The notes beneath the pieces are model-generated. The model was not told where the DNA came from. It made no database searches and saw nothing but the letters and a program-made list of their open reading frames with translations. This document shows positions 42,052-51,142 of a stretch of DNA of 64,000 bases, piece after piece (position 1 is the first letter of the stretch; each line of letters opens with the position of its first letter). Source of the DNA: Streptomyces sp. NRRL S-1022 (GTDB lineage: Bacteria > Actinomycetota > Actinomycetes > Streptomycetales > Streptomycetaceae); assembly GCF_000720135.1 (NCBI RefSeq), contig NZ_JOIU01000001.1, forward strand, positions 1-64,000, read 5' to 3'. The position numbers were made by a program, and so were the translations under genes.

Positions 42052-43231
42052 GGAGTCCAGAGCTCCGGTAAGCCCCGACGGCCGCTACCTCCTGACCGAG
42101 GCCATCGCCGACGAATACACCTCGCTCCACCGGGTGTGGGACCTCGCCGATCCCGCCAGACCCCGCCTCGCCTTCACCCTGCCCCAGCTCTGGGAGGCCC
42201 GCTATTTCCTGCCCGACCGCAAAAGGCCCGTGCTGGTGGCCCACTGGTGGAAGAACGGATCCGGCACCCACCTCTTCCGCCTGTGGGAGTTCACGGCCGG
42301 CCGTCCACGGCACGGGCGAGACATCCCCATCACCGCCCCCGACGCGGTCACAGCGGTCAGTTCCGACGGCCGCCTCTTCGCCGTCGGCGCCGTGGGCGGC
42401 AGCCGCCTGGGGCTGTGGGGCGTCGACGACGTGCACCATCCCGTCAGACGCTCCGTGATCGACGCGCCCACCGATCTACAGCACAGGCAGCCCTGGTTCC
42501 TCGACGACCACACCCTCGTCACCACCGAGACCCACGCCGACCGCCGGGACCTGCGCCTGTGGGACCTCACCGATCCCAGCGACCCCCGCAAGGCCGGCGT
42601 CATACCCGGGGGCGCCGACGGTGGGGGAGCGGGCTATCTGCGCCCCCAGCACGTCCTCATCGCGGAGAGCCCCGGGGAGACCCTCCAGTTGTGGAACGTC
42701 CGCGACCGAGACCACCCCGCCAAGGGCCGGCGGCTGCACGCCACCTCGCTCGGCTACCACCCCGTCGGCCGGGGCCGTCTGGCCACCGTGCTGCGCGACG
42801 GCACGATCCTGTTCTGGGACATCAGCGACGTCGGCCACCCCAGGCGCGCCGAGACCCTCCGCCTCGACCACGCCGTCCGGTCGATGACGGTGACCCCGGA
42901 CGGGCGGCACATCGTGACGGGCATGGCCGTCGACGACCGGCTGTACTCCGGCACCGAGGAGTTCCGGATCTGGGCCACCGGGCCGGACGGGCGATGGCGG
43001 ACCCCTGCCGAGACCAGCCTCGCCGGCGTCTCCGACATGCAGGTCCTGCCCGGCGACAACTCACGCATGGCCGTCGTCGGCAAGGTCGACGACGAGAAGT
43101 GGACGTTCCTCCTCGGCCTCGGCAGCGACCGCATCTACGACGACCTGGGCCTCACCCACCCGGTCAGTGTCCCCGCAGCGCAGTGGAGGACACTCTTCCC
43201 CCACCTGGCCCACCGCCCCTCCTGCGACTGA
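42032..43231 (+). CDS. WD40-repeat beta-propeller, probably truncated N-terminus
   Basis: About 399 aa from ATG 42032. Seven blades of WD40-type repeats are readable: YTSLHRVWDLADPARPRLAF, LRLWDLTDPSDPRKAG, LQLWNVRDRDHPAKGRRL, ILFWDISDVGHPRRAETL, FRIWATGPDGRW. The end WRTLFPHLAHRPSC resembles that of large Streptomyces proteins with an N-terminal NTPase or protease followed by WD40 blades. The first blade here starts abruptly and has no signal for translation, so the N-terminal module seems to have been lost, probably at the junction near 42050. Product, if made, would be a bare propeller. Confidence 0.7.
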   Translation: MGPASVTESRAPVSPDGRYLLTEAIADEYTSLHRVWDLADPARPRLAFTLPQLWEARYFLPDRKRPVLVAHWWKNGSGTHLFRLWEFTAGRPRHGRDIPITAPDAVTAVSSDGRLFAVGAVGGSRLGLWGVDDVHHPVRRSVIDAPTDLQHRQPWFLDDHTLVTTETHADRRDLRLWDLTDPSDPRKAGVIPGGADGGGAGYLRPQHVLIAESPGETLQLWNVRDRDHPAKGRRLHATSLGYHPVGRGRLATVLRDGTILFWDISDVGHPRRAETLRLDHAVRSMTVTPDGRHIVTGMAVDDRLYSGTEEFRIWATGPDGRWRTPAETSLAGVSDMQVLPGDNSRMAVVGKVDDEKWTFLLGLGSDRIYDDLGLTHPVSVPAAQWRTLFPHLAHRPSCD

Positions 43232-43333
43232 CCCGGCCCCCCTGCGACACGCCCGAAAACCGCACGGCGCCACGCCCGGCACTGCGACACTGAGCGCGCA
43301 GGCGACGGGCGACACACCAGGCGAGGAGCCGAC

Positions 43334-44281
43334 GTGACCGACCAGCACCCCACCCCAACCCCCGCCGATGTGTGGATGCTGGTACGCCACCGCCCCGCCG
43401 TCCTGCGCCGCTCCACCCAGGAACTCGCCACGGCACTGGCCGCGGCCCACGGCTCCCGCTTCGCCCTCTGGCACACCGACGAACTCCTCATCGGCATCCG
43501 CGACGGCCGGCTCACCCTCCACACCCTGGGCGGCACACCCCTGGAGCCGCCCGGAGTCGTGTGCGTGCGCCAGGTCGCCGGCCCCATGGACAACGACCGC
43601 GAGATCACCCTGCTCCGCCACCTCGACCGCATGGGCGCCACCCTCGTCAACTCCCTGGACGCCCAGCTCAAGGCCCGCAACAAGATCTGGCAGCTGCAGG
43701 AACTCGCCCTGGCGGGCCTGCCGGTGCCCGACACGCTCTCGTACGCCACCGCCCCCCTCGAAGGCGTGGTCCGCAGCCCCGACCTGACGACCCCGTGCGT
43801 GGTGAAATCCGTCAACGGCGCCAAAGGCGCGCAGGTGTTCCTCGCCCCCGGTCCGCAACTGCTGCACGACGTGGCCGGCAGCCTCGCCCGCGAGACTCCC
43901 TTCCTCTTCCAGCAGCACATCGCCCACTCGCACGGCCGCACCCTGCGCGTCATCGTCGTCGACGGCGCACCGGTGGGCGCCGTGGTGCACACCTCCCGGC
44001 ACACCGCGCTGGCCGCGAACATCGCCAACGGCGGTACGGCCACCCCGTGCACCGGCCGCCACCCCGAGGCGGAGGACCTCGCGGTCCGCGCGGCCCGCGC
44101 CCTCGGCCTGCACATCGCCGGTGTGGACCTGCTGTTCACCTCGCCCGACACCTACGCCGTCTGCGAGGTCAACGCCGTCCCCGGCTGGCGCCCGGACATG
44201 ACCCAGGTGACACCCGCCATCACCGCCTGCCTCACCGGCCAACTGGCGCGAGCTGCCGCAGATCCCCAGCGGACGCACTGA
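43334..44281 (+). CDS. RimK-like ATP-grasp ligase
   Basis: 315 aa. ATP-grasp fold: substrate/ATP pre-loop around LKARNKIWQLQELALAGLPV, ATP-binding lysine in TTPCVVKSVNGAKGAQV, and metal-binding YAVCEVNAVPGW at the end. The architecture fits RimK/LysX-type enzymes that join an amino acid to a carboxyl group with ATP. Start GTG 43334 with GAGGAG six bases upstream. No precursor peptide or amino-acid carrier is nearby, so substrate and product are unknown. It precedes a strong convergent terminator. Confidence 0.88.
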   Translation: MTDQHPTPTPADVWMLVRHRPAVLRRSTQELATALAAAHGSRFALWHTDELLIGIRDGRLTLHTLGGTPLEPPGVVCVRQVAGPMDNDREITLLRHLDRMGATLVNSLDAQLKARNKIWQLQELALAGLPVPDTLSYATAPLEGVVRSPDLTTPCVVKSVNGAKGAQVFLAPGPQLLHDVAGSLARETPFLFQQHIAHSHGRTLRVIVVDGAPVGAVVHTSRHTALAANIANGGTATPCTGRHPEAEDLAVRAARALGLHIAGVDLLFTSPDTYAVCEVNAVPGWRPDMTQVTPAITACLTGQLARAAADPQRTH

Positions 44282-44305
44282 CCGGTCGCCCTGCCGGCAC
44301 GGGAC

Positions 44306-44339
44306 GGGCCCGGCGGCTCCCTGTGAGCCGGCCGGACCC
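44306..44339. terminator. Bidirectional hairpin between ATP-grasp and GH64 genes
   Basis: GGGCCCGGC-GGCTC pairs with GAGCC-GGCCGGACCC around CCTGT, with one or two mismatches. It separates the convergent genes. Confidence 0.6.
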
Positions 44340-44386
44340 GCCGGTCACGGGTCGGCATGCGTGCGCTGTCCGCGCCACCGGACCGG

Positions 44387-45742
44387 TCACCAGCCGACGG
44401 CGACCAGGAGCCATTGCGGATCGGCGTGGGAGACGAACGAGGACTGGCCCGCCACGTCGTCGTAGGGGAAGCCGTAGGCGAGGTGGTCGATGGCGTTGTC
44501 GTGCCAGAACTCGGCGTAGTAGTTCGCCGGTGCGGCCTGGTAGAACTGGGCCGGGTCGGACCGCTGGGTGGCCGGCAGGGTGGCGACGTGGCGGTTGAGG
44601 GCGGCACACAGGTCGGGGTTGCCCGCGAGGGAGGCGGCGCAGCCGAAGATGTCGGAGGTGGCCGCGTTCACGCCCACGGACTGGGCGTAGGCGGTGTAGT
44701 AGTTCGCGTTGGCGCCGCCCGCGCGGAAGCCGGGGTCGCTGCCGGGCGCGATGATCCGGTAGGGGGCCTGGGTCCGGGCCAGCACCTTGAACTGGTCCGG
44801 AACGGCGTCGGTGAAGCGCTGGAAGGTGGTGGCGCGGTCCTCGGCGAAGGTCTGCCGGTTCTCGCCGACCTCGACGTCGTAACCGTCCTTGGTGTGCAGG
44901 CGCATGGCGAGCTTGAGGCCGAAGGCGTCGACCCGGGTGGTGTTGCCGTTGAAGACGTCGTTGCCGACGGTGAACTCGATGAAGTCGTAGTACGGGCTGT
45001 CGGGGGAGCCGAGGTGGAAGTACATACGGCCCGCGGAGTTGGCCGGCATGTCGAGGTAGGGCTGCTCGGCGATGGAGTGGACCTGCCCGTCGAAGCTCCA
45101 GTACACCTGGCTGTCGGGGTACTTGCCGTTGGTCCGGTTGAGGATCTTCACCTCGACGGCGTTGCTCGCCGGGGGGATGCCGCTGGTACTGCCCCAGAAG
45201 TCGTCCGGCGGGGTGGCGCCGCCGGGGCCGTAGACCTGGAACTCCCACAGCGAGTAACCGTACGGGGTGCCCCGCGCGGTGCCGTAGAGGCGGACGTAGC
45301 GGCCGCTGCCGGTGAGGGCGATGTTCTGGGTTCCGCCGGTGGCGCTGGTGGCGGAGTGGACGGTGGTCCAGGTGGTGGCGTCGGTGGAGGTCTGGATCTG
45401 GAAGGCGGTGGCGTAGGCGCCCTCCCAGTCGAGGGTGACGCGGCTGAGCCGCTGGACGGACCCGAGGTCGACGCGTATCCATTGCGGATCGGAGAAGGCC
45501 GAGGACCAGCGGGTGCCCGCGTTGCCGTCGACCGCCGCGCTCGCGGGGAAGGAGGCGTTCTCGGCCGACGAGGCGGTGGCGGGCCTGCCCTGGGACAGCA
45601 ACTGGTCGGCGGCACGCGCGGGCGACGGCGCCAGCACTGCGAAGCAGGCGGCGATCAGGACGACCACCAGGCCGAGAGCCGCGCGCGAGCGGGCGGCGCC
45701 GACCGGTGGTCTACGGGTGGATGCGCCGGCGGAACTCTGCAT
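44387..45742 (-). CDS. Secreted GH64 beta-1,3-glucanase with F5/8-type module
   Basis: 451 aa. Signal peptide of about 45 residues (RAALGLVVVLIAACFAVLAP). Residues about 46-175 are an F5/8 type C (discoidin) carbohydrate-binding domain with the WSSAFSDPQWIRVDLGSVQR and YSLWEFQVYG signatures. The rest is a GH64 catalytic domain (thaumatin-like plus barrel) with YYDFIEFTVGNDVFNGNTTR and EFWHDNAIDHLAYGFPYDD. It would release laminari-pentaose-like products from beta-1,3-glucan outside the cell. GAGGAGA precedes the ATG. A LacI-type palindrome lies 56 bp upstream. First gene of the beta-glucan locus. Confidence 0.92.
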   Translation of the reverse strand: MQSSAGASTRRPPVGAARSRAALGLVVVLIAACFAVLAPSPARAADQLLSQGRPATASSAENASFPASAAVDGNAGTRWSSAFSDPQWIRVDLGSVQRLSRVTLDWEGAYATAFQIQTSTDATTWTTVHSATSATGGTQNIALTGSGRYVRLYGTARGTPYGYSLWEFQVYGPGGATPPDDFWGSTSGIPPASNAVEVKILNRTNGKYPDSQVYWSFDGQVHSIAEQPYLDMPANSAGRMYFHLGSPDSPYYDFIEFTVGNDVFNGNTTRVDAFGLKLAMRLHTKDGYDVEVGENRQTFAEDRATTFQRFTDAVPDQFKVLARTQAPYRIIAPGSDPGFRAGGANANYYTAYAQSVGVNAATSDIFGCAASLAGNPDLCAALNRHVATLPATQRSDPAQFYQAAPANYYAEFWHDNAIDHLAYGFPYDDVAGQSSFVSHADPQWLLVAVGW

Positions 45743-45797
45743 GCGGGGTCTCCTCAAGCCGGGTCGGCATGCGTGGGGGTGGAGCAACAGCGGATGC

Positions 45798-45809
45798 GAG
45801 AGCGCTCTC
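45798..45809. promoter_or_regulatory. LacI-type operator of the GH64 gene
   Basis: GAGAGCGCTCTC, a perfect 12-bp palindrome at 45798-45809, 56 bp before the GH64 start codon. It matches the sites at 47083 and 50075. Confidence 0.75.
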
Positions 45810-46004
45810 TCGGGTTGTAGTCCCACCGGTGTCCGCCGTCAACAACTGAAGCCGAAATCGATCCGGTTGGCGTCCTGTAGGCGGCACCGCCCTGATCCCG
45901 GCACGCGGCACGGCCGGCGCCTTCGGCTTCCGACCGCCCGAGTGGCCCGGAACCGGCCCGCTCCTACACCCCTTGACGCATCCGGTACGGACCTGACCGC
46001 GCCG

Positions 46005-47045
46005 TCACGCCGACTCGCGCACCACGAGGACGGGCTCGAAGACGACCGACGTCGCCTCGGTGCGTGCGCCGTGGATGTGCTCGTCGAGCAGGCGGGCCAT
46101 CTCCGCCGCCATCTCCTCGACCGGCTGGCGGACGGTGGTCAGCCGGGGGCGGCAGGCGAGGGCGGCGCCGGAGTCGTCGAAGCCGACGACCGCGACGTCT
46201 TCGGGCACCCGGCGGCCGCGCTCGCGCAGCACCTGGCAGGCGCCCTGGGCCATGAGGTCGTTGGCCGCGAACACGCCGTCCGTGTCGGGGTGGCGGTCGA
46301 GCAGGTCCGACATGGCGGCGATGCCGCTGTCCAGGGTGAACCCGCCCTCGGCGAAAGGGACGTACGCGTGGCCGTGACGGGCGAGCGTGTCGCGGAACCC
46401 GGCCAGGCGCTCCTGGCTCGCCGGGACGTCCAAGGGGCCGCTGACCGTGGCGAGCCGGCGGCAGCCGCGGGCGAGGAGGTGCTCGGCGGCCAGGCGCGCC
46501 CCGTCCCGGTGCGCCAGGTCGACGTAGCTGAGCGGAACCGGTCGCGCGGGACGGGCGAACAGCACGGCGGGAAGCCGGGCGTCGGCGAGGAGGGCGGGCA
46601 AGGGGTCGTCGGCGTGGGTGGAGACCACGAGGGCGCCGTCGGCGCGCCCCTGCCGCAGATAGGTCAGCACCTCCTCCCGGGTCTCGGCGGACTCGGCGAA
46701 CATCAGCACCGGATGCATGGAGCGGGGGCGCAGGAAGCCGACGACACCACCGACCACGCGTCCGAAGAAGGGGTCCGTGAACACCCGTGCCGCGAAGGCG
46801 TTCTGGCCGGCGTCCGAGGTGTCCCCCGCCCCGGACACCACCAGGGCGACCGTCTCGGCCCGCCGCGTCACCAGGGAACGGGCGGCCCGGTTGGGCGCGT
46901 AACCCGTCCGCTCGACGGCCCGGCGGACCACTTCCCGGATCTCCGGATCCACATTGCGGATGCCGTTGACGACCCGGGACACGGTGGCCCGGGAGACACC
47001 GGCCTCCCGGGCGACGTCCTCCAGCGTCGGGGCCCGTCTGCGCAT
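46005..47045 (-). CDS. LacI family repressor
   Basis: 346 aa. N-terminal LacI HTH (residues 5-50): TLEDVAREAGVSRATVSRVV, with the minor-groove hinge helix APNRAARSLVTRR. A periplasmic-binding-protein-like effector domain follows (about 63-340), containing VAVVGFDDSGAALACRPRLT. It likely binds AGAGCGCTCT palindromes at the three sites in the locus, including one (47083-47092) in its own promoter. Effector unknown; laminaribiose or another glucan oligosaccharide is plausible. Located between the GH64 and TIM-barrel glycosidase genes. Confidence 0.93.
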   Translation of the reverse strand: MRRRAPTLEDVAREAGVSRATVSRVVNGIRNVDPEIREVVRRAVERTGYAPNRAARSLVTRRAETVALVVSGAGDTSDAGQNAFAARVFTDPFFGRVVGGVVGFLRPRSMHPVLMFAESAETREEVLTYLRQGRADGALVVSTHADDPLPALLADARLPAVLFARPARPVPLSYVDLAHRDGARLAAEHLLARGCRRLATVSGPLDVPASQERLAGFRDTLARHGHAYVPFAEGGFTLDSGIAAMSDLLDRHPDTDGVFAANDLMAQGACQVLRERGRRVPEDVAVVGFDDSGAALACRPRLTTVRQPVEEMAAEMARLLDEHIHGARTEATSVVFEPVLVVRESA

Positions 47046-47082
47046 GCAGGCACATTAACGGACCTGGCAGGGATCACGGAAT

Positions 47083-47092
47083 AGAGCGCTCT
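47083..47092. promoter_or_regulatory. LacI-type operator upstream of the lacI gene
   Basis: AGAGCGCTCT, a 10-bp palindrome, 38 bp upstream of the repressor start. Likely negative autoregulation. It is the weakest of the three sites, with one flank (AT-) deviating. Confidence 0.65.
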
Positions 47093-47110
47093 CCGACGGC
47101 CGGCCGGCCG

Positions 47111-48871
47111 TCAGGAGTAGACGCCGAACTCGTACAGCGAGTAACCCCAGCCCGTCCCCCGGGCCGTACCGTCGATCCGCACGTACCGGCCGGAGCCGGT
47201 GACGTCGACATCGTCGATGCCGCCGTTCCCGTCGGAGACGGTGCGCACGGTCTGCCAGCTCCGGCCGTCGTCGGAGGTCTGGATGGCGTACGCCTTGGCG
47301 TACGAGGCCTCCCAGTACAGCTGGACGTGCCGGAACGTGGTGCGGGTGCCGAGGTCGACCTGGAGCCACTGGGGGTCGCTCCAGTCGCTGGCCCAGCGGG
47401 TGGCGGGATTGCCGTCCACCGCGTTGGCGGCGGTGCAGGGGCAGTCGCCGTAGCTCGCCTGGTAGGACGACGCCGTGGCCGGTCCGCCCAGTGCCAGGTT
47501 GGTGCCGGACGGCACGGGCGGGACCACTCTGATCGAGCGGGTCTCGACGCCGACGTTGCCCCGGCCGTCGGTCGCCTTGACGTAGATCTTCCAGGCACCC
47601 GGGCGGTCCGGTGCCGTGACCTTCAGACGTCCGCCGCCGAGGTCGGTGAAGGGCAGCGACGTCAGGTTCTTGCTCTGATCGACGTACATGCTGTTGTCGA
47701 GGACCTCGTAGGAGATCCGGTCGCCGTCGGGATCGGCGGCCTGCACCGAAAGGACGAGATCACGTCCGGCCTGCACCTTGCCCGCGTCACCCTCCACCGT
47801 CAGGCCGGAGACGACGGGCGGGGTGTTGTCGTGCGTGGTGTCGCCGCCGTAGGCCTTCTTCACGGCGTAGTACGACAGGCGCTTCTGGCCCGCGGGCAGC
47901 AGGTTGAACCAGATGCCGCCGAAGTCGTACTCGGTGCCGTAGTGGAACATCGTGGCACCGAGTGCGACGCCCTTGTGCCCGGTGACGCAGCCCCAGGCAC
48001 GCGTGTAGCCGTCGGCCTTGGCCCGGTCGGAGGGTTCGAGGGGTACGCCGTTGGCGTCGTCGGGGACCTCCCACTCACCGGCCGGTCCGGTCTCGGTGAC
48101 GATGTAGGGCTTGGTGTAACCCCCTCGTTCCCAGGCCGCCTTGACGTCGCAGACCGCGTTGTACGCGTTCACGGCGTACAGGTCGAGGTCCGGGGCGTTC
48201 CTCTTGTAGTACGTCCAGGCCCCGACCCAGGCGTCGGTGGAGGTGACGGGGTGGTCGGGGTCCACGGCGTGGATCTTCTTGGCGATGTCGTCGACGAGAG
48301 TGGTGTAGGCGTCACGCTGTCTCTCCAGCTCGTCGCCGCTGTAGCAGTTCTGCAGGCCGAGGACCGACTCGTTGCCGACGTCCCACATGAGCACGCCGGG
48401 GTTGTCCTTGTAGGTCTGGACCCACTGGGGGAACTCGGCCAGCACTCGGCTCTTGTAGGCGCTGTCGGTCACGTAGTTCACGCAGCCGCCGCTGCCGGGG
48501 CCGCCGCCGGGCTGCAACCAGAAACCGGCGACGACCTTGATGCCGTGGGCGGCCGCGGAGTCGAACAGCGGCTTGCTGGAGGCGTCGGTGCCCCAGGTGC
48601 GGATCGTGTTGACGCCCATGGACTGCAGGTCCGGCATGTACCTCTCGGCGTCCGCGACACCAGGGCCCCAGGTCAGGCCCTTGACCTGGTACGGCCGTCC
48701 GTCCACCGTCAGCTGCCAGGAGCCCTGGCTGCCGGTGACCTTGACGACGCTGCCGGCCGTCCGAGCCTGCGCCTGGGCGGCAGGCAGGGCCGTGAGGAGG
48801 CCGGCGGCCAGGGCGCCGGCGGCCAAGGGTGCCGCGACGCGGCGGGCGCGGGTGCGGGGTAGTGGGGTCAT
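47111..48871 (-). CDS. Secreted TIM-barrel glycosidase with F5/8-type module
   Basis: 586 aa. Signal peptide (residues 1-37, ending near AQA). Catalytic barrel about 45-345: general acid/base in WDVGNES and nucleophile Glu in YIVTETGPAGEWEVP are both visible, the GH-A pattern (GH2-like). A beta-sandwich Ig-like linker (about 355-450) is followed by an F5/8 type C domain (about 455-585) with CTAANAVDGNPATRWASDWS, then SDPQWLQVDLGTR. The barrel type suggests a beta-glucan-active or transglycosylating enzyme, but the exact specificity cannot be read. Its start is 13 bp after the DUF1996 stop, so the two are co-transcribed from the operator at 50075. Confidence 0.85.
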   Translation of the reverse strand: MTPLPRTRARRVAAPLAAGALAAGLLTALPAAQAQARTAGSVVKVTGSQGSWQLTVDGRPYQVKGLTWGPGVADAERYMPDLQSMGVNTIRTWGTDASSKPLFDSAAAHGIKVVAGFWLQPGGGPGSGGCVNYVTDSAYKSRVLAEFPQWVQTYKDNPGVLMWDVGNESVLGLQNCYSGDELERQRDAYTTLVDDIAKKIHAVDPDHPVTSTDAWVGAWTYYKRNAPDLDLYAVNAYNAVCDVKAAWERGGYTKPYIVTETGPAGEWEVPDDANGVPLEPSDRAKADGYTRAWGCVTGHKGVALGATMFHYGTEYDFGGIWFNLLPAGQKRLSYYAVKKAYGGDTTHDNTPPVVSGLTVEGDAGKVQAGRDLVLSVQAADPDGDRISYEVLDNSMYVDQSKNLTSLPFTDLGGGRLKVTAPDRPGAWKIYVKATDGRGNVGVETRSIRVVPPVPSGTNLALGGPATASSYQASYGDCPCTAANAVDGNPATRWASDWSDPQWLQVDLGTRTTFRHVQLYWEASYAKAYAIQTSDDGRSWQTVRTVSDGNGGIDDVDVTGSGRYVRIDGTARGTGWGYSLYEFGVYS

Positions 48872-48883
48872 CGCTGCCGCTCC

Positions 48884-49978
48884 TCAGGGGAGTTCATAGT
48901 GCTCGTCGAGTGCGGCGCCCGCCCCCGGGTGGGTCTCGTCGTAGCCGCGCGCGTCGCACTGGAGCCCGCCGACGATGCAGTGGTCGACCAGCGCCTTGAG
49001 CGTGGGGGCGTCCCAGGCGTTGAAGAAGTCGTAGTGGAAGCTGTGGCCCGTTCCGCTGGCGAGCCGGACCTTCGACATGTCGCCGTTGACGGGGAAGGCC
49101 ATCTTGAACTCGATCATCGGCAGCGCGACCGGGTGATCGGCCGGGCAGACGTTGTCGTTCGTTCCGGGCTTGACCACGGGATAGGCCATGTGGCTCTTGT
49201 GGTCGGGTGTGTCGAGGTACGTGCCGTCCCAGCAACTGGGCGCCTGGAAACGGATGTTGAGCTGGACGTCGGCGCGGTTCGGGCAGGTGGCGGGGAACTC
49301 GGTGTTGAAGTAGCTGTCGCCGCACTCCCAGCCCTCGACGAAGCCGGGGTGATGGCGGAACTCGTCGGCGCTCTGCGTAGGGCTGCCGACGACGAACCGC
49401 AGACCCTTGGGGAAGGGCCGGACGCTGGTGTAGTCGGTGACGCCGGCCTTGTAGTAGATGACCTGCGGACCGACCGGGAGGACCTGCCGGTCGCCGTTGT
49501 AGAGGGTGGGCATCCAGTAGCCGGACAGGTCACCGGGAGCCTTGCAGGTGGTACGGCCGGCCGCCAGCGAGGCCGTCGTACTGGCGGCGTCGGTCGTCGT
49601 GTTGCCCAGGAACGTGTGGTCGTGGGACGCGCCGGGCTGCTGCGGGTAGACGATGGGGTCGTCCGGGCGGGTGTGGGTGACCGAGCAGTTGGCCTGGAAC
49701 TCGTGGAAGTAGCGGTGCGGCGGGTCCTGCGTGGCCGGTGTCACGCCGGTGACCGGCGGGTTCACCGGGATGTAGCCGTCGCCGTCCGGGTCCTCCGGAG
49801 AGGTGGCCACGGACGCGGCCATCGCGTGACCGGAGTGCGTGGCCGCGAACGACCGCGCCGCGGCGCTGTGCGGTGCGGGCGGGCCGGCGCTGGTGGCGAC
49901 GCCACCGACACCGACCGAGGCCAGCAGGAGCGCGCCGGTGATCAGCGTGGCCGACAGGCATTTCGATCTCCGCGACAT
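48884..49978 (-). CDS. Secreted DUF1996 protein
   Basis: 364 aa. Signal peptide of about 31 residues (TLITGALLLASVGVGGVATS). The DUF1996 domain (about 75-360) has the conserved HDHTFLGN block (residues 119-126), FEFQANC-like (HEFQANCSVTHTRPDDPIVYP), GYWMPTLYNGD, and eight-plus cysteines that likely form disulfides. DUF1996 proteins are secreted and often sit with fungal cell-wall or glucan-active enzymes; activity unproven. First gene of the DUF1996-glycosidase operon, 97 bp after the strongest LacI palindrome. Confidence 0.9.
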   Translation of the reverse strand: MSRRSKCLSATLITGALLLASVGVGGVATSAGPPAPHSAAARSFAATHSGHAMAASVATSPEDPDGDGYIPVNPPVTGVTPATQDPPHRYFHEFQANCSVTHTRPDDPIVYPQQPGASHDHTFLGNTTTDAASTTASLAAGRTTCKAPGDLSGYWMPTLYNGDRQVLPVGPQVIYYKAGVTDYTSVRPFPKGLRFVVGSPTQSADEFRHHPGFVEGWECGDSYFNTEFPATCPNRADVQLNIRFQAPSCWDGTYLDTPDHKSHMAYPVVKPGTNDNVCPADHPVALPMIEFKMAFPVNGDMSKVRLASGTGHSFHYDFFNAWDAPTLKALVDHCIVGGLQCDARGYDETHPGAGAALDEHYELP

Positions 49979-50074
49979 GGAGACCTCCTCCTGAACGGTG
50001 GGAGTGTGGGAGGCCGCGCCCGGGGCGGCATGGCGTCAGCTGAGCCCACGTCATGGGGCGGCTGGGCGAGGCGT

Positions 50075-50090
50075 GGGAGAGCGCTCTCCC
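50075..50090. promoter_or_regulatory. Strongest LacI-type operator, DUF1996-glycosidase operon
   Basis: GGGAGAGCGCTCTCCC, a perfect 16-bp palindrome. It has the same core (GAGAGCGCTCTC) as the other two sites and extends it. Similar GAGCGCTC cores are known for CebR-like repressors. Confidence 0.8.
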
Positions 50091-50327
50091 GTCGAGGAGT
50101 GTTGGGGGCGCGCCGGTGAGGTGTCAAGGGATGCGGCACGGGCCGGAGCGGAAAGATTCCAACGTCCGCGGACTTGCCGGGACGTGAGACTCATAGGTTA
50201 AATCAAGATGTGAACTAAGCGTGCTGTGACGGGGACAGGAGGCTGCTCGGACGCGTGCCGGCGAAACCACGGGAATGTCCAGGCCGGGTGGTGGCGACCC
50301 AGGCGTGCGGGCTGTCGTGGGTCTCGT

Positions 50328-50882
50328 TCACCATGCCTCCCGGACGCCGACGGCCATGCTGTGGTGCCGGGGCGCCTCGATCTCGTCGAGCAACGCGATC
50401 GCGAAGTCCGCGTACGTCAGCCGGCCGGCCGGGTCTCCGTCCTCGGCGAGCCGGTACCGGCCGGTGGGCGTGCCGGCATGGTCGGAATCGCCCGCGGGTG
50501 CCACGTACGCCCAGTCGAGATCGCAGGTCCGCAGCAGAAAGAAGGGACGGTACTCGTTCGGGTATCCGGGCTCGTCCGTCAACGGAGCACCAGACGCGCC
50601 CGGCAGGATCGATGCGAGGCCGACCGCCACCAGACGGTGCACGCCCGCCTTCGCCAGACCGGTGGCAGGGCGCGGGACGACGCGGTGAAGAAGTCGCGCG
50701 GCGGCACTGATGGCGGTGTTGTGTCCGGCGGCCGCGTACTCGACGCTCCCCGCGCCCGTGACATCGCCCGCCACTACGCGCACATCCGTCGGATCGCCGT
50801 GGGCGGCGGGGTCGCGCACCACCGCGGTGGCCTGGTGGCCACGCCGGCGCGTCTCGGCGACAGCCTGCCGACCGGCCCGGCG
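50328..50882 (-). pseudogene. NmrA-like NAD(P)-binding protein, broken
   Basis: Readable parts: AGRQAVAETRRRGHQATAVV, then VRDPAAHGDPTDVRVVAGDV (Rossmann start and second strand), later AKAGVHRLVAVGLASILPGA and DLDWAYVAPAGDSDHAGTPT, and an intact end LTYADFAIALLDEIEAPRHH. Between residues 60 and 75 the frame is disturbed (a DFFTASSRAL segment appears in another frame), the GxxGxxG start is absent, and a central part is missing (only EYRPFFLLRTC remains). Not functional. Confidence 0.7.
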
Positions 50883-51142
50883 GACGAACTGCTCGACGCC
50901 CGCGAGTCCTACGACCAGGGGACCCGCCTCGACCACACGGGATGACTCGGCACGTGCCGCTCCCACGTCCCCACGCGACGGCGCTCCAGCGCGTCGACGG
51001 AGCCGTTCGCAGGAGACCGACGACCGCCGAGCCCTGCCTCGCCAGGTCGTTTCCCTCAGTGGCCGGAGGCCGGAGACGGGTGGCCGGCCGCCGGACCGGC
51101 CCGCGGTGCCTGCGCGAGGCGATCCGGTCGGCCGGCCGCGGG

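Noticed and set aside
43334..44281. ATP-grasp gene as part of a graspetide cluster
   Set aside because: No precursor peptide could be found in the adjacent 100 bp upstream or in the terminator region downstream.
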